Shown: piece by piece, positions 49,258-57,338 of the stretch
How positions within the stretch are numbered: the first letter of the stretch is position 1
Layout: each line of letters begins with the position of its first letter
DNA from: Pyrobaculum arsenaticum DSM 13514
GTDB taxonomy: Archaea > Thermoproteota > Thermoprotei > Thermoproteales > Thermoproteaceae
Direction of reading: 5' to 3'
Assembly (NCBI RefSeq): GCF_000016385.1
Contig: NC_009376.1
Coordinates: 682,001 to 746,000 of the forward strand
Length of the DNA: 64,000 nucleotides
Program-made: the position numbers and the translations under genes
The notes under the pieces: generated by a model
What the model was told of the DNA's origin: nothing
What the model saw: the letters and a program-made list of their open reading frames with translations, nothing else
The model's database searches: none

Positions 49258-50220
49258 CTATAGCCTCAGCGCGGGGGTGGGGCCGAAGCCCTCGACGTCG
49301 TACTCCTCCTGGTCGACGGGGAAGATGCGCACCCCGATTGGCCTCCTCTTGGCCTCGGCCACGGCGGCGAGGTCGTACAACAGCCTCTTCAGGGCCGTCC
49401 AGTCACCAACCCTTATCGGCGCCATGTCTAGGCCGGGGATACACACCGAGGTGTAGCTGACAAACTTGGAAATGTCGAGGAAGCCGGCCCTAACAAGTCT
49501 CTTCAGCTCTTCGTCCTCGGCCAGTGGGAGCATGACCTCGTTGAAGCCGGTCTTCCTTATCGGAGCTCCCTCTATTGCCTTGTTCAGCTTCCAGATGGCG
49601 TTGTGCGAGCCCGGCTCTCCCAGCCTGATGCCGAATAGGCGCTCCACGGCCTTGGCCACGCTTTCCTCCCCCCACGGCGATAGAGAGCCGTCGACTCCCA
49701 AGAACTCCACGCCCACTGCCCGGGCCACTGCCTCGCCTATGGTCTCCCCCCTCTTCAAGACGGCCTTCACGTCGTCTATAGACGTGAGGTCGTTGGGGTA
49801 GAGGAGAGATATCGAGACTCCCCTGCGCGTGGTTATGGAGGCAGGGAAGTAGGGCGAGTCGTAGACGGCGCCACCTAGCAGAAGCGAGACGTACCGGGAG
49901 AGGTGGACCTCCCCCTTGGAGTATATAATCTTCAAGAATTTTACATATTCCTCCACGTCTGAAAACGAGGCGAAGACGCCGTACTGGGACACGTAGCGGT
50001 GCACCTCCTCGGCGCCGTAGAAGAGATGGAGGGCGGAGACGTACTTGACTCCGCGGTTCCTCAAAGCGTTTACAACCCGCTCCGCCTCCCCCGGCGGGGG
50101 CGGAGACACGGAAACCCGCACAGTGAGGGGAGACGCCGACCTGGCCGCGTCGAGGAATCTGTCAACCAGGGAAAAGTCGTCGTTCCACATAACGTGGAGC
50201 GTAAGCGACCTGATCTTCAC
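49258..50220 (-). CDS. DUF711 (UPF0210) family protein
   Basis: A 320-residue protein starting MKIRSLTLHVMWNDDFSL, close to the N-terminus typical of DUF711. Other family-like segments are GVEFLGVDGSLSPWGEESVA and SYTSVCIPGLDMAPIRVG, and it ends in FGPTPALRL. The family has a formate-lyase-like fold with unknown reaction. A taatatta box (50241-50248) is about 25 nt upstream on the minus strand. Residue losses were not assessed. Confidence 0.85.
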   Translation of the reverse strand: MKIRSLTLHVMWNDDFSLVDRFLDAARSASPLTVRVSVSPPPPGEAERVVNALRNRGVKYVSALHLFYGAEEVHRYVSQYGVFASFSDVEEYVKFLKIIYSKGEVHLSRYVSLLLGGAVYDSPYFPASITTRRGVSISLLYPNDLTSIDDVKAVLKRGETIGEAVARAVGVEFLGVDGSLSPWGEESVAKAVERLFGIRLGEPGSHNAIWKLNKAIEGAPIRKTGFNEVMLPLAEDEELKRLVRAGFLDISKFVSYTSVCIPGLDMAPIRVGDWTALKRLLYDLAAVAEAKRRPIGVRIFPVDQEEYDVEGFGPTPALRL

Positions 50221-50536
50221 GTAGAGGGGGGAGAGGGGGTTAATATTAATTGGCCGCAGAGCCAGTAAACGCTATCCCGTCTTCGCCGCTAATCCCCGTC
50301 ATGCACTCCCGACGTTACACATGGCGGCGGCAAGCCCCATCTACAGCCTGTGCATAAACGGGGAGCCCCAGCCAGCACTTTGGGGCCCAGCCTAGCCCCA
50401 TGCGCCGCCTCAAGACATCCTTCACTTCGCATATCTGGCAATCGGGGGAACCTGCCCGGAGCCGACGGGGTAAAACTAGCCAATTAATTACAGTTGCGTT
50501 GCCAGATACAAGAGCGGGGGTGGGTGTGCCCGCCGC
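50221..50536. other. 316-base gap bounded inside by a 10-bp inverted repeat
   Basis: ATTAATTGGC at 50245-50254 recurs inverted as GCCAATTAAT at 50480-50489. The left copy overlaps the DUF711 promoter. Between them the DNA is GC-rich and can fold (GGGGC with GCCCC; GGCGGCG with CGCCGCC). On the minus strand a short frame reads SPDCQICEVKDVLRRRMGLG and GLPVYAQAVDGACRRHV before a stop, but no good start is seen. A structured RNA, a small cysteine-rich gene or a mobile-element remnant are all possible. Confidence 0.4.
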
Positions 50537-51430
50537 CTAGTAGTACCAGGTGAGGAGGTGTAGGTGCTCGGGGGGGTACCTGCCTAGTTTATGGGCTTTG
50601 CACACCTCTCTGAAGGGGCAGGAGGCGCACTGGGGCTTCACCCGCCTGCAGATGCCCCGGCCGAAGTTCCAGAGGAAGTCGTCTAGGGCGAAGGGGTGGA
50701 GGTCGGCGAATTTCGCCACTATGCGCCAAGCCGTCTTCACTACCTCCCTCAGCCTTACGTCGTCCTCTCTGCCCACCTCCACGCCGCTTTCCAGAAAGTC
50801 GTAGTTGACGTCTACTATGCCCAGGCGATAAGCCACTCTGCTCAGGTGGTTGTCCACGGGGACGTCGGCCTCGGCCGAGTCTTTAAAGCTGGCGAGGCCC
50901 CTCCCCTCGAGGAACTTGGCCAAAAGCATCGCCTTCTTCCCCACGGGGTCCTCATAGGCCCTCATCGCAGAGAGCGCCTCGCGGAGCTTCTTAATACTAT
51001 CCACTGAAATAATGAACTCAAAGCCGCCGCGGGCAGACGCCTTCTTGCCTACGTCTCTAAGCAGAAGCACCCTCACGTTGAAGTCCCACACCCGCCTACC
51101 GCCAATGGAGAACAGCTGCTCCGCCTCGCTCGGCGTCAACGCGGCGAGCCTCTCCGCCTTGAAGAAGCCGCGGTCGTATGCAAGCCTGCCCAGCCTGTAT
51201 AGGGCGTCGGCGCCATGGAAGAACTCGCCCTCGATGTAGCCCTCAAAAGGCTCGAAGAGGCTTGTCCTGTGGTCGACCGCCACCATTGAGACGAAGTAGG
51301 CGGCTTGGCCCTCCACTGGGTCGCCGGGCGGGGGGTAGAACCGCTGGTCTTGGTAGGTGTCCCTCTTGACGCCCAGCGTTTTCAACACACCAGCGGCCGC
51401 CTCGGCCGCGTCTACGTCTATAGTAACCAC
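50537..51430 (-). CDS. HhH-GPD-like DNA glycosylase with Fe-S cluster motif
   Basis: About 297 residues from GTG 51430. The C-terminus has CRRVKPQCASCPFREVC, the C-x6-C-x2-C-x5-C iron-sulfur motif of Nth/MutY-type glycosylases. Upstream, ADVPVDNHLSRVAYRLGIVD fits the PVDTHVxRVxxRLG helix of the HhH-GPD superfamily, with Asn in place of Thr. The N-terminal half does not match Nth or MutY closely, so substrate is unknown; the archaeal 8-oxoguanine glycosylase AGOG lacks such a cluster. The start is chosen by the divergent TATA box (51444-51455); ATG 51478 would lie upstream of it. Confidence 0.65.
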   Translation of the reverse strand: MVTIDVDAAEAAAGVLKTLGVKRDTYQDQRFYPPPGDPVEGQAAYFVSMVAVDHRTSLFEPFEGYIEGEFFHGADALYRLGRLAYDRGFFKAERLAALTPSEAEQLFSIGGRRVWDFNVRVLLLRDVGKKASARGGFEFIISVDSIKKLREALSAMRAYEDPVGKKAMLLAKFLEGRGLASFKDSAEADVPVDNHLSRVAYRLGIVDVNYDFLESGVEVGREDDVRLREVVKTAWRIVAKFADLHPFALDDFLWNFGRGICRRVKPQCASCPFREVCKAHKLGRYPPEHLHLLTWYY

Positions 51431-51443
51431 TGCGTTGCTTATT

Positions 51444-51455
51444 TTTAAGCTTAAA
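51444..51455. promoter_or_regulatory. Palindromic divergent TATA element
   Basis: TTTAAGCTTAAA is a perfect 12-bp palindrome centred about 19.5 bases from both the plus-strand ATG 51469 and the minus-strand GTG 51430. Its left half serves as the TATA box of one gene and its right half of the other, each about 24 nt from its start. Confidence 0.5.
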
Positions 51456-51468
51456 TGTTTGCACCGCC

Positions 51469-51849
51469 ATGCGAACATGCGTTGAGCTCAGGGGCTCCAT
51501 CTCGGTGGCGCACAAACCTTCTTTTTCCACTGCTTGGGGAAGAGTTCATGGACACGACTACATAATCACGGCGTCTATATGTAGGGATGGCTTCCACGAC
51601 GTGGTTGTCGATGCCGGCGAGGCCGGGGAGCGCCTCCGCGAGCTGTTGAGCAAAATGGACGGGAAGTACCTAGCCTCAAGCGCTGAGCAAGTCGACTTGC
51701 CCCAGGAAGAGGTCTACGTAGTGCCCTGCAATGCGGCCGGCCTTAGCGGGGAGTGCTTGGCGAAGCACATCGCCGACCTCCTAGGCGCGTCTTGGGTGCG
51801 CGTATGTGAAAGCGGCTACGGAGCCCCCTGCTTTCTCTACGAGAGATAA
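51469..51849 (+). CDS. 6-pyruvoyl-tetrahydropterin synthase/QueD family protein
   Basis: A 126-residue T-fold enzyme. Zinc ligands are His15 (SVAHKPSF) and His28, His30 (GRVHGHDY), as in PTPS and QueD. VVVDAGEAGERLRELLSKMDGKY follows, split here, and a late glutamate in RVCESG. Known homologues make pterins or the 7-deazaguanine precursor of archaeosine and queuosine. Which one cannot be decided; the catalytic cysteine between the histidines of QueD is not evident. ATG 51469 uses the divergent promoter. Confidence 0.78.
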   Translation: MRTCVELRGSISVAHKPSFSTAWGRVHGHDYIITASICRDGFHDVVVDAGEAGERLRELLSKMDGKYLASSAEQVDLPQEEVYVVPCNAAGLSGECLAKHIADLLGASWVRVCESGYGAPCFLYER

Positions 51850-51875
51850 ACTTAAATCAGCAACTGGGTATACAC

Positions 51876-52157
51876 GTGAGAGTGAGGGTTAAGTTCCTAG
51901 CGACCCTATACGACCTCACTGGCGTGTTGAAGACTGAGGTGGAGGTACCCGACGGAATCACAGTGGGGAGGCTCGTCGACCTTCTAAACGAGAAGTTCCC
52001 CAAGCTAAGGGCCGAGATACTAGACGAGGGGGGAAAGCTGAAGCCCATGTACAACATCCTAGTTAATGGCAGATCTGTGGATTGGCTGAAGGGGCTTGAC
52101 ACAGAGCTTAAAGACGGAGACGAAGTGGTATTTATACCCCCGGCGGCCGGCGGGTAA
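51876..52157 (+). CDS. MoaD/ThiS/SAMP-like ubiquitin-fold sulfur carrier
   Basis: A 93-residue protein with a beta-grasp fold pattern: VRVKFLATLYDLTG, VEVPDGITVGRLVDLLNEKFP, ILVNGRSVDWLKGL, and GDEVVFIPPAAGG with a C-terminal diglycine. This is the form of MoaD, the small subunit of molybdopterin synthase, or of a SAMP protein modifier. GTG 51876 is about 23 nt after a taaacttaaa box. A molybdenum enzyme (59644-60258) is encoded nearby, so a molybdopterin role is plausible. Confidence 0.85.
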   Translation: MRVRVKFLATLYDLTGVLKTEVEVPDGITVGRLVDLLNEKFPKLRAEILDEGGKLKPMYNILVNGRSVDWLKGLDTELKDGDEVVFIPPAAGG

Positions 52158-52307
52158 TATCCTGTGCTTCACGACGGCACCTATCGATACGACTGCCAGC
52201 GCAAGGACACTCTATACATGCGAAATGGCTATCTATGAAGGTCTCGGCACTCCTATCGGTGAATGTCACGTCTCATTACATCGCTTGCCTAGCAACCTGT
52301 AAGGTTG
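52158..52307. other. Short gap, nothing recognised
   Basis: One hundred fifty bases between the MoaD-like gene and the convergent flavin reductase gene. No RNA boxes, repeats or coding frame were seen. Confidence 0.3.
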
Positions 52308-52742
52308 TTACCTGTTGGCGTTGCAGGGGTCCCACACGGCGTAGGGCCCGCAGCCGTAGCTAACCACCGCCTTGCAGAACACGACCACGTGATCCCCCAC
52401 CTCCACCTCCCGGTCGTATAGGCACTCGACAACCCGCGTGGCGTTTCCCAACGCGCGGCATGGGAGGGCCTTGCACTCCGCGACGTCGCCCCACCTCTCC
52501 AGCTTCTTCTCCCCCGGCCTGCCGAATACCTCATACGCCCTCGCCGCGTCGGCGACGAGGTTTATGGAGAAGGCCTTCGCCCTCCGGATAAGCTCAAGTG
52601 TCTTCCGGTTTTTGTGTAGGGGGATGCCCACAAGGGGGTGGTCCCTCGGTATAACCACGGGCCAGCCGACCACGGCGCCGTGGTCCGCCACGACGACGAC
52701 TAAAACAGGGGTGGGCAGGGGGCTACGCTCGCACGTGGTCAC
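52308..52742 (-). CDS. Flavin reductase-like FMN-binding protein
   Basis: A 144-residue protein with the split-barrel FMN pattern: PVVIPRDHPLVGIPLHKNRKT, AKAFSINLVADAARAYEVFG and GDHVVVFCKAVV. The family binds FMN and often reduces flavins or acts as flavoredoxin. It begins within the 3' end of the fumarase alpha gene (4-base overlap), so it is cotranscribed with it. Substrate and electron donor are unknown. Confidence 0.72.
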   Translation of the reverse strand: MTTCERSPLPTPVLVVVVADHGAVVGWPVVIPRDHPLVGIPLHKNRKTLELIRRAKAFSINLVADAARAYEVFGRPGEKKLERWGDVAECKALPCRALGNATRVVECLYDREVEVGDHVVVFCKAVVSYGCGPYAVWDPCNANR

Positions 52743-53608
52743 AGTAGCTCGTACCTCCCGTCTGGGTAGACCCTGGCGCCGGCCCTCCTCGTGGCCCAGC
52801 AGGAGAAGACTATGCCAATGGAGAAGGTGGCTGGGTGGCGGTATGCATACTCGATGTGGACATCGAGGGCCGTCACCCTTCCCCCCACGCCGTGGGGGCC
52901 TAGGCCGAGTTTATTTATGGCCTTTAGGAGCTCCTCCTCCATCTTGGCGATTTCCGGCTCCGGGTGCCTAGAGCCGACAGGTCGGAGGGTGGCCGCCTTC
53001 TTGGCGAGCTTCGCCGCTATGTCCACCGAGGGGCCTACCCCAATCCCCACGATGACCGGGGGGCAGGGCATTGGGCCGGCGTCCACCACAGCCTCCAGCA
53101 CGAGACGGGGGAGCTCCTTGAGGGCTACGCCCGGGGGTAGGGTAAACGCCTTGCTGGGTAGCTCCGTGCCGCCGCCCTTGGGCACGTACCAGAACTCGAG
53201 GTAGTCGCCGTCGAAGAGCTCCACGTCAAACCAAGGCGCATACATGCCCGTGTTGTCCCCGGGGTTTTTCCTCTCGTCGAATGGATGTGTCGTGTTGGGC
53301 CTCAGCGGTAGTTCTCTGGTAACTTCGCGCACTGCCCTGGTCAGTATATCATATATCCCGCTCCTCACAGGAAAGCGGTCGCCCAGTTTTATGAAAAAGT
53401 TGGGGAACCCTGTGTCTTGACACACGGCGATTTTCTCAGTGGTGGACATCTCGATGTTTTTCAGAATGGCCCCTAGTTGCACCCTCGCCGCGTCTTTCTC
53501 CTCAACGCCGTGGGCGGTCCTCAGCGCGGACACCACGTCGAACGCCGGGCCGATGCTCGCCCTTACAATAGCTTCTTTTGCGGCCTTTAGGATGACCTCC
53601 TCAAGCAT
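52739..53608 (-). CDS. Fumarate hydratase class I, alpha subunit
   Basis: A 289-residue subunit of iron-sulfur fumarase, which interconverts fumarate and malate in the TCA cycle. Seen are EKIAVCQDTGFPNFFIKLG, PLRPNTTHPFDERKNPGDNTG cut into its motif, and GAGPMPCPPVIVGIGVG-like DAGPMPCPPVIVGIGVG. The three cluster cysteines (CQDTG, PMPCPP, FSCWA) are kept. The beta subunit is encoded divergently at 53680. The two-subunit form is usual in archaea, but the divergent arrangement is less common. Confidence 0.93.
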   Translation of the reverse strand: MLEEVILKAAKEAIVRASIGPAFDVVSALRTAHGVEEKDAARVQLGAILKNIEMSTTEKIAVCQDTGFPNFFIKLGDRFPVRSGIYDILTRAVREVTRELPLRPNTTHPFDERKNPGDNTGMYAPWFDVELFDGDYLEFWYVPKGGGTELPSKAFTLPPGVALKELPRLVLEAVVDAGPMPCPPVIVGIGVGPSVDIAAKLAKKAATLRPVGSRHPEPEIAKMEEELLKAINKLGLGPHGVGGRVTALDVHIEYAYRHPATFSIGIVFSCWATRRAGARVYPDGRYELL

Positions 53609-53679
53609 AGATCAATAGTAGCTCCCATAAAAATACTTTTACTAAAGCAATACTTAAATTATCGGATGTATTAAGTCCT
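53609..53679. promoter_or_regulatory. Divergent promoter of the two fumarase genes
   Basis: A 71-bp region with two TATA-like boxes. On the plus strand acttaaatt (about 53651-53659) lies about 25 nt before ATG 53680. On the minus strand aagtatttttat (about 53635-53624) lies some 22 nt before ATG 53608. The boxes do not overlap, so both subunits can be made at once. Confidence 0.5.
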
Positions 53680-54285
53680 ATGCCTACTTACAAACTTAGG
53701 ACTCCTCTTTCTGAGGAGGACGTGGCTAAGCTGAGGGTGGGGGACACTCTCTACATAAGCGGGATAATTGTAAGCGCTAGGGACTCCGCCCACAAGAGGA
53801 TGTTGGAGTACGTGGAGCGTGGCGAGAGGCTACCGGTGGATCTAAGAGGCGGCATCATATACCACGCCGGCCCCGTGGCGAGGAGGAAAGACGGCGGCTG
53901 GGAAATCTTAAGCATGGGCCCCACAACCTCGGCGAGGATGGAGGCCTTCCAGGCAGAGGTCATCGAGAAGCTCGGCGTAAAGCTGGTGGTGGGCAAGGGA
54001 GGCATGGGCAAGAGGACAGCCGAGGCCATGAAGAGGCACAACGCCGCCTACGCCATATTCACCGGCGGCGCCGGCGTCCTAGCCGCGAAGGCCATAAAAA
54101 GAGTTGTTGAGGTACACTGGCTCGACCTAGGCATGGCGGAGGCCATGTGGGTCTTAGAGGTGGAGGACTTTGGCCCCCTCACCGTGATGATCGATCCAAC
54201 CGGCAGGAACTTCTACGACGAGCAGAAAGAGGAGGCCAGGAAGAAAATACGGGACATACTCGCCGAGATTCAGTGGCAACATTAA
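53680..54285 (+). CDS. Fumarate hydratase class I, beta subunit
   Basis: A 201-residue beta subunit of the two-part fumarase. Seen are LRVGDTLYISGIIVSARDSAHKRM (the start of the swivelling domain), IIYHAGPVARRKDGGWEI, SMGPTTSARMEAFQ and KGGMGKRTAEAMKRHNAAY cut into motifs. The family residues for substrate binding (GPTTSxRM, GKGGM) are all there. It starts with ATG after the shared divergent promoter. It works with the product of 52739-53608. Confidence 0.94.
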   Translation: MPTYKLRTPLSEEDVAKLRVGDTLYISGIIVSARDSAHKRMLEYVERGERLPVDLRGGIIYHAGPVARRKDGGWEILSMGPTTSARMEAFQAEVIEKLGVKLVVGKGGMGKRTAEAMKRHNAAYAIFTGGAGVLAAKAIKRVVEVHWLDLGMAEAMWVLEVEDFGPLTVMIDPTGRNFYDEQKEEARKKIRDILAEIQWQH

Positions 54286-54469
54286 TGCGCCACGTGTGGG
54301 TAGCACTCTAGCTCCATACCTACAGTCTTTTTAGTAGGATGGCGCCTCGGCATTGTCCTATTGCCAGGTCTCTCGCCGTGGGTGTAGCGTCATAGCCAAG
54401 ACCGGGTCAAGAATTGCCGGACTCCATTCCGCCGGTTGTATTAATTAAAATACCCAGATCTGACGGCTT
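54286..54469. other. Gap holding the lhr promoter
   Basis: The last part has attaattaaaata (54440-54452), centred about 24 nt before GTG 54470. The rest shows no gene, repeat or RNA box. Confidence 0.4.
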
Positions 54470-57217
54470 GTGGTTTTCCGCCTTCTGCACCCCAAGCTGA
54501 CGGAGGCCGTTGAGGAGCTCGGCTACTCGGAGCCCACGCCGGCGCAGTCTGCCGCGATCCCGGAGATTCTGTCCGGCTCCCACGTGCTTCTAATCGCGCC
54601 TACTGGTTCCGGGAAGACGGAGGCGGCGCTTTTCCCCGTGATGTCGAGGCTTCTGGAGGCGGAAGAGAGAAGGGGCGTAAGCGCTCTTTACATCACCCCC
54701 CTCCGGTCTTTAAACAGGGACCTCCTCAGAAGGCTTCTCGCCATTGCGGACAAGATCGGCCTCACCGTCGCGGTGCGCCACAGCGATACGCCGGAGGCTG
54801 AGAGGAGGCTCCAGGCGGCGAAGCCGCCGGACATACTCATAACGACGCCGGAGACTCTGCAGATTCTCCTCCTCCACAAAAGCATGCGCCAGGCGTTGAG
54901 GGGGGTCCGCTTCGTGGTGGTGGACGAGGTGCACGAGCTAGTCAACAGCAAGAGGGGGGTGCAACTGGCGGTCGGCCTCGAGAGGCTGGTGGAGCTTGCG
55001 GGGGAGTTCCAGCGGGTTGGCCTCTCGGCCACTGTAGGCGCGCCGGAGCTTGTGGCGGGCTTTCTAGGAGGCGGGAGGCCCGTCAAGATCGTCGACGTTT
55101 CGGCGGAGAAGAGGTATGAGATAGACGTGGTGTGGCCGCTCCCCTCAGACGAGGACTACGTAGACGCTGAGAAGTTCGACGCCACCCCGGAGGCTGTGGC
55201 GAGGATAAAGAGGGTGGCCGAGTACGTGAAGTCGCCTAGGGGGCCCGTCCTCGTCTTCACTAACACCAGAGACGGCGCCGAGTTCTTGGCCTCAAGGCTT
55301 AAGCAGATACTGGGCGACGTGGTAGAGGTGCACCACTCCTCCCTTTCTAGGGAGCACAGGATCTCCGTAGAGGAGAGGCTTAAGAGGGGCGAGCTCAAGG
55401 CGGTTGTGGCCACGTCCAGCCTAGAGCTGGGCATAGACATCGGCGACGTAGACCTCGTGGTGCAGTACGGCTCCCCGAGGCAGGTCTCGAAGCTGGTGCA
55501 ACGTGTGGGGAGGGCTGGGCACAGACTCGGTCTCGTCTCCCGCGGCATCGTCGTGGCGGCCGACCTGGAGGACTACCTAGAGTCGGAGGTAATTGCAGAG
55601 AGGGCGGCGAAGGGGCTTTTGGAAAGGGAGGTGGAGTACCACGAAAATGCCCTCGACGTGTTGCTCCACCAAGTGGTGGGCATCGCCCTGGAGGCTAGGC
55701 TGGACGGGAGGGAGGTAGAGGTTAACTACGTAATGCGCATTGTTAGGAGGGCCCACCCCTACCGGAACCTAACAGAGGAGGACCTACGGCTCGTCTTGGA
55801 CTTCGCCGAGAGGCACGGCTTGCTTAAGGGGCTGAGGCCGAGGAAGGGCAGTATAAGGTACTACTTCGAGAATGTGTCGACTATCCCAGACGAGAAGAGC
55901 TACAGGGCTGTGGACGACTCCACCGGGAGGGCGGTGGGGGAGCTAGATCGGGAGTTTGTCTACTCCATCGAGCCGGGGACGAAGATAGTGTTGTCGGGGA
56001 GGGTGTGGACCTTCGCCAGGCGGGAGGGCGACGTGGTTTACCTCTACCCGGACTACGACGTATCTGGCGCCCTCCCGGCGTGGCTCGGCGAGCAGATACC
56101 TGTGCCGTATGAAATAGCCCAGGAGGTTTGCAAGAGGCGGGCCGAGGTTCTGCTAAGGGCGTTGAGGGGAGAGGAGGGGCTGCCGGTGGACGTGGAGGGC
56201 CTCACGCCGGAGCTAGTGCCGGCGCCGGATAGGCTACATGTCCACATTGTGGAGAATAGATACGCAGTGGTCCACAGCTGTCTTGGCCACAAGGGGAACG
56301 AGGCGCTGGGGGCCTACCTCTCCCACGCCCTATCAGGATATGTGGGTCCCGTAGGGTACAGGTCAGACGCCTACCGCGTACTGCTCATTTTTAGAGACTT
56401 CGTCCCTCTAAACGCCTTGGAGGAGGTGTTGAGGAGGCCGCAGTGGTTTGTCTACACGACGCTTAAAAACGCGGTTCGGAGCTCTAAGCTGTTTCGATAC
56501 CGCTTCCTCCAAGTGGCGCGGAGGACGGGGCTTGTGTCGAAAGACGCGGAGGACGTGCCGTCGAGGCTACCGGAGGTGTACGCCGACGACCTCCCCGGCG
56601 TGGAGACACTAAACGAGATATTTGTGGAGAGGCTCGACGCAAAGTCCCTACTATCCCTCCTAGAAAAAATCGCCAACGGCGAGGTCCCACTGGTTGTGAA
56701 GAGGCTGGCGAAGCCCACCGCCCTTGAGAAGCCGATACTGGAGGAGGCCCTCCGCCTAGACTTCTCCTTCAAGGGGCTGTCTAGGGAGTCCCTCGCCGAT
56801 CTGGTGAGGAGGCGGATTTTGAACAAATACGCCACGCTTCTCTGCCTGAACTGCGGCTGGGTCTACGTAGCGAGAGCGGCCGCCCTCCCGGAAGACGTCT
56901 CGTGTCAGAAGTGCGGCGTGAGGGCCCTAGCAGTCGTGAAGGGCGTCGACGTGGAGAAGGCGCGGCAAGTTCTCAGCAAATACAAGATAAGACAGAAGAT
57001 GAGCAAGGAGGAGGCCAAGATCCTCGAGCACCTCCAGCTCAGCGCCTCACTTGTCCTGGAGCACGGGAAGCTCGGCGTGTTGGTACAACTCGCCCACGGT
57101 GTGGGGCCCAAGACTGCCGTCAAGATTCTGAACAAGCTCGTGGAAGGCGCCGACTTGTGGATTGCAATTATGGACGCGGAGCGGCAGTTCGCCACCACCA
57201 GGGCGTTCTGGGACTAG
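54470..57217 (+). CDS. lhr: Lhr-type superfamily 2 helicase
   Basis: A 915-residue helicase from GTG 54470. It has LLIAPTGSGKTEAAL (I), TTPETLQ, VVVDEVHEL (II, DEVH), GLSATVG (III), FTNTRDGAEF (IV), VVATSSLELGIDIG (V) and QRVGRAGHR (VI). A C-terminal part includes a zinc ribbon with LCLNCGWVYV and VSCQKCGV. Archaeal Lhr proteins remodel DNA or RNA in repair and stress. The zinc pair and length suit the archaeal Lhr2 group, though the exact class needs a tree. A leaderless start is indicated by the TATA spacing. Confidence 0.88.
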   Translation: MVFRLLHPKLTEAVEELGYSEPTPAQSAAIPEILSGSHVLLIAPTGSGKTEAALFPVMSRLLEAEERRGVSALYITPLRSLNRDLLRRLLAIADKIGLTVAVRHSDTPEAERRLQAAKPPDILITTPETLQILLLHKSMRQALRGVRFVVVDEVHELVNSKRGVQLAVGLERLVELAGEFQRVGLSATVGAPELVAGFLGGGRPVKIVDVSAEKRYEIDVVWPLPSDEDYVDAEKFDATPEAVARIKRVAEYVKSPRGPVLVFTNTRDGAEFLASRLKQILGDVVEVHHSSLSREHRISVEERLKRGELKAVVATSSLELGIDIGDVDLVVQYGSPRQVSKLVQRVGRAGHRLGLVSRGIVVAADLEDYLESEVIAERAAKGLLEREVEYHENALDVLLHQVVGIALEARLDGREVEVNYVMRIVRRAHPYRNLTEEDLRLVLDFAERHGLLKGLRPRKGSIRYYFENVSTIPDEKSYRAVDDSTGRAVGELDREFVYSIEPGTKIVLSGRVWTFARREGDVVYLYPDYDVSGALPAWLGEQIPVPYEIAQEVCKRRAEVLLRALRGEEGLPVDVEGLTPELVPAPDRLHVHIVENRYAVVHSCLGHKGNEALGAYLSHALSGYVGPVGYRSDAYRVLLIFRDFVPLNALEEVLRRPQWFVYTTLKNAVRSSKLFRYRFLQVARRTGLVSKDAEDVPSRLPEVYADDLPGVETLNEIFVERLDAKSLLSLLEKIANGEVPLVVKRLAKPTALEKPILEEALRLDFSFKGLSRESLADLVRRRILNKYATLLCLNCGWVYVARAAALPEDVSCQKCGVRALAVVKGVDVEKARQVLSKYKIRQKMSKEEAKILEHLQLSASLVLEHGKLGVLVQLAHGVGPKTAVKILNKLVEGADLWIAIMDAERQFATTRAFWD

Positions 57218-57257
57218 TAGCCTACAGAAGAAGCGTTATAAACCCGCGTGTCCCCAT

Positions 57258-57313
57258 CTACGTGACGATACCCAGGGCGCCGACTGCGTGAGGACGGTTT
57301 CTGGTCGCTGACT
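57258..57313 (+). ncRNA. C/D-box sRNA candidate between lhr and the Nudix gene
   Basis: In order: C box GTGACGA (57262-57268), an 11-nt guide (57269-57279), D' CCGA (57280-57283), a 4-nt spacer, C' GTGAGGA (57288-57294), a 13-nt guide (57295-57307) and D box CTGA (57308-57311). Spacings match archaeal C/D sRNAs well. A TATA-like gttataaac (57235-57243) is about 23 nt before the C box. C and D' have one base off the consensus. Targets were not determined. The Nudix gene's TATA box follows the D box directly. Confidence 0.62.
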
Positions 57314-57338
57314 TTTTAAATAGTGCCTATCAACAGCC

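Noticed and set aside
50245..50489. RNase P or SRP RNA inside the inverted-repeat region
   Set aside because: Neither the RNase P conserved strings nor the SRP helix-8 motif (GGAAGG type) was found, so only a generic structured-RNA note is kept.
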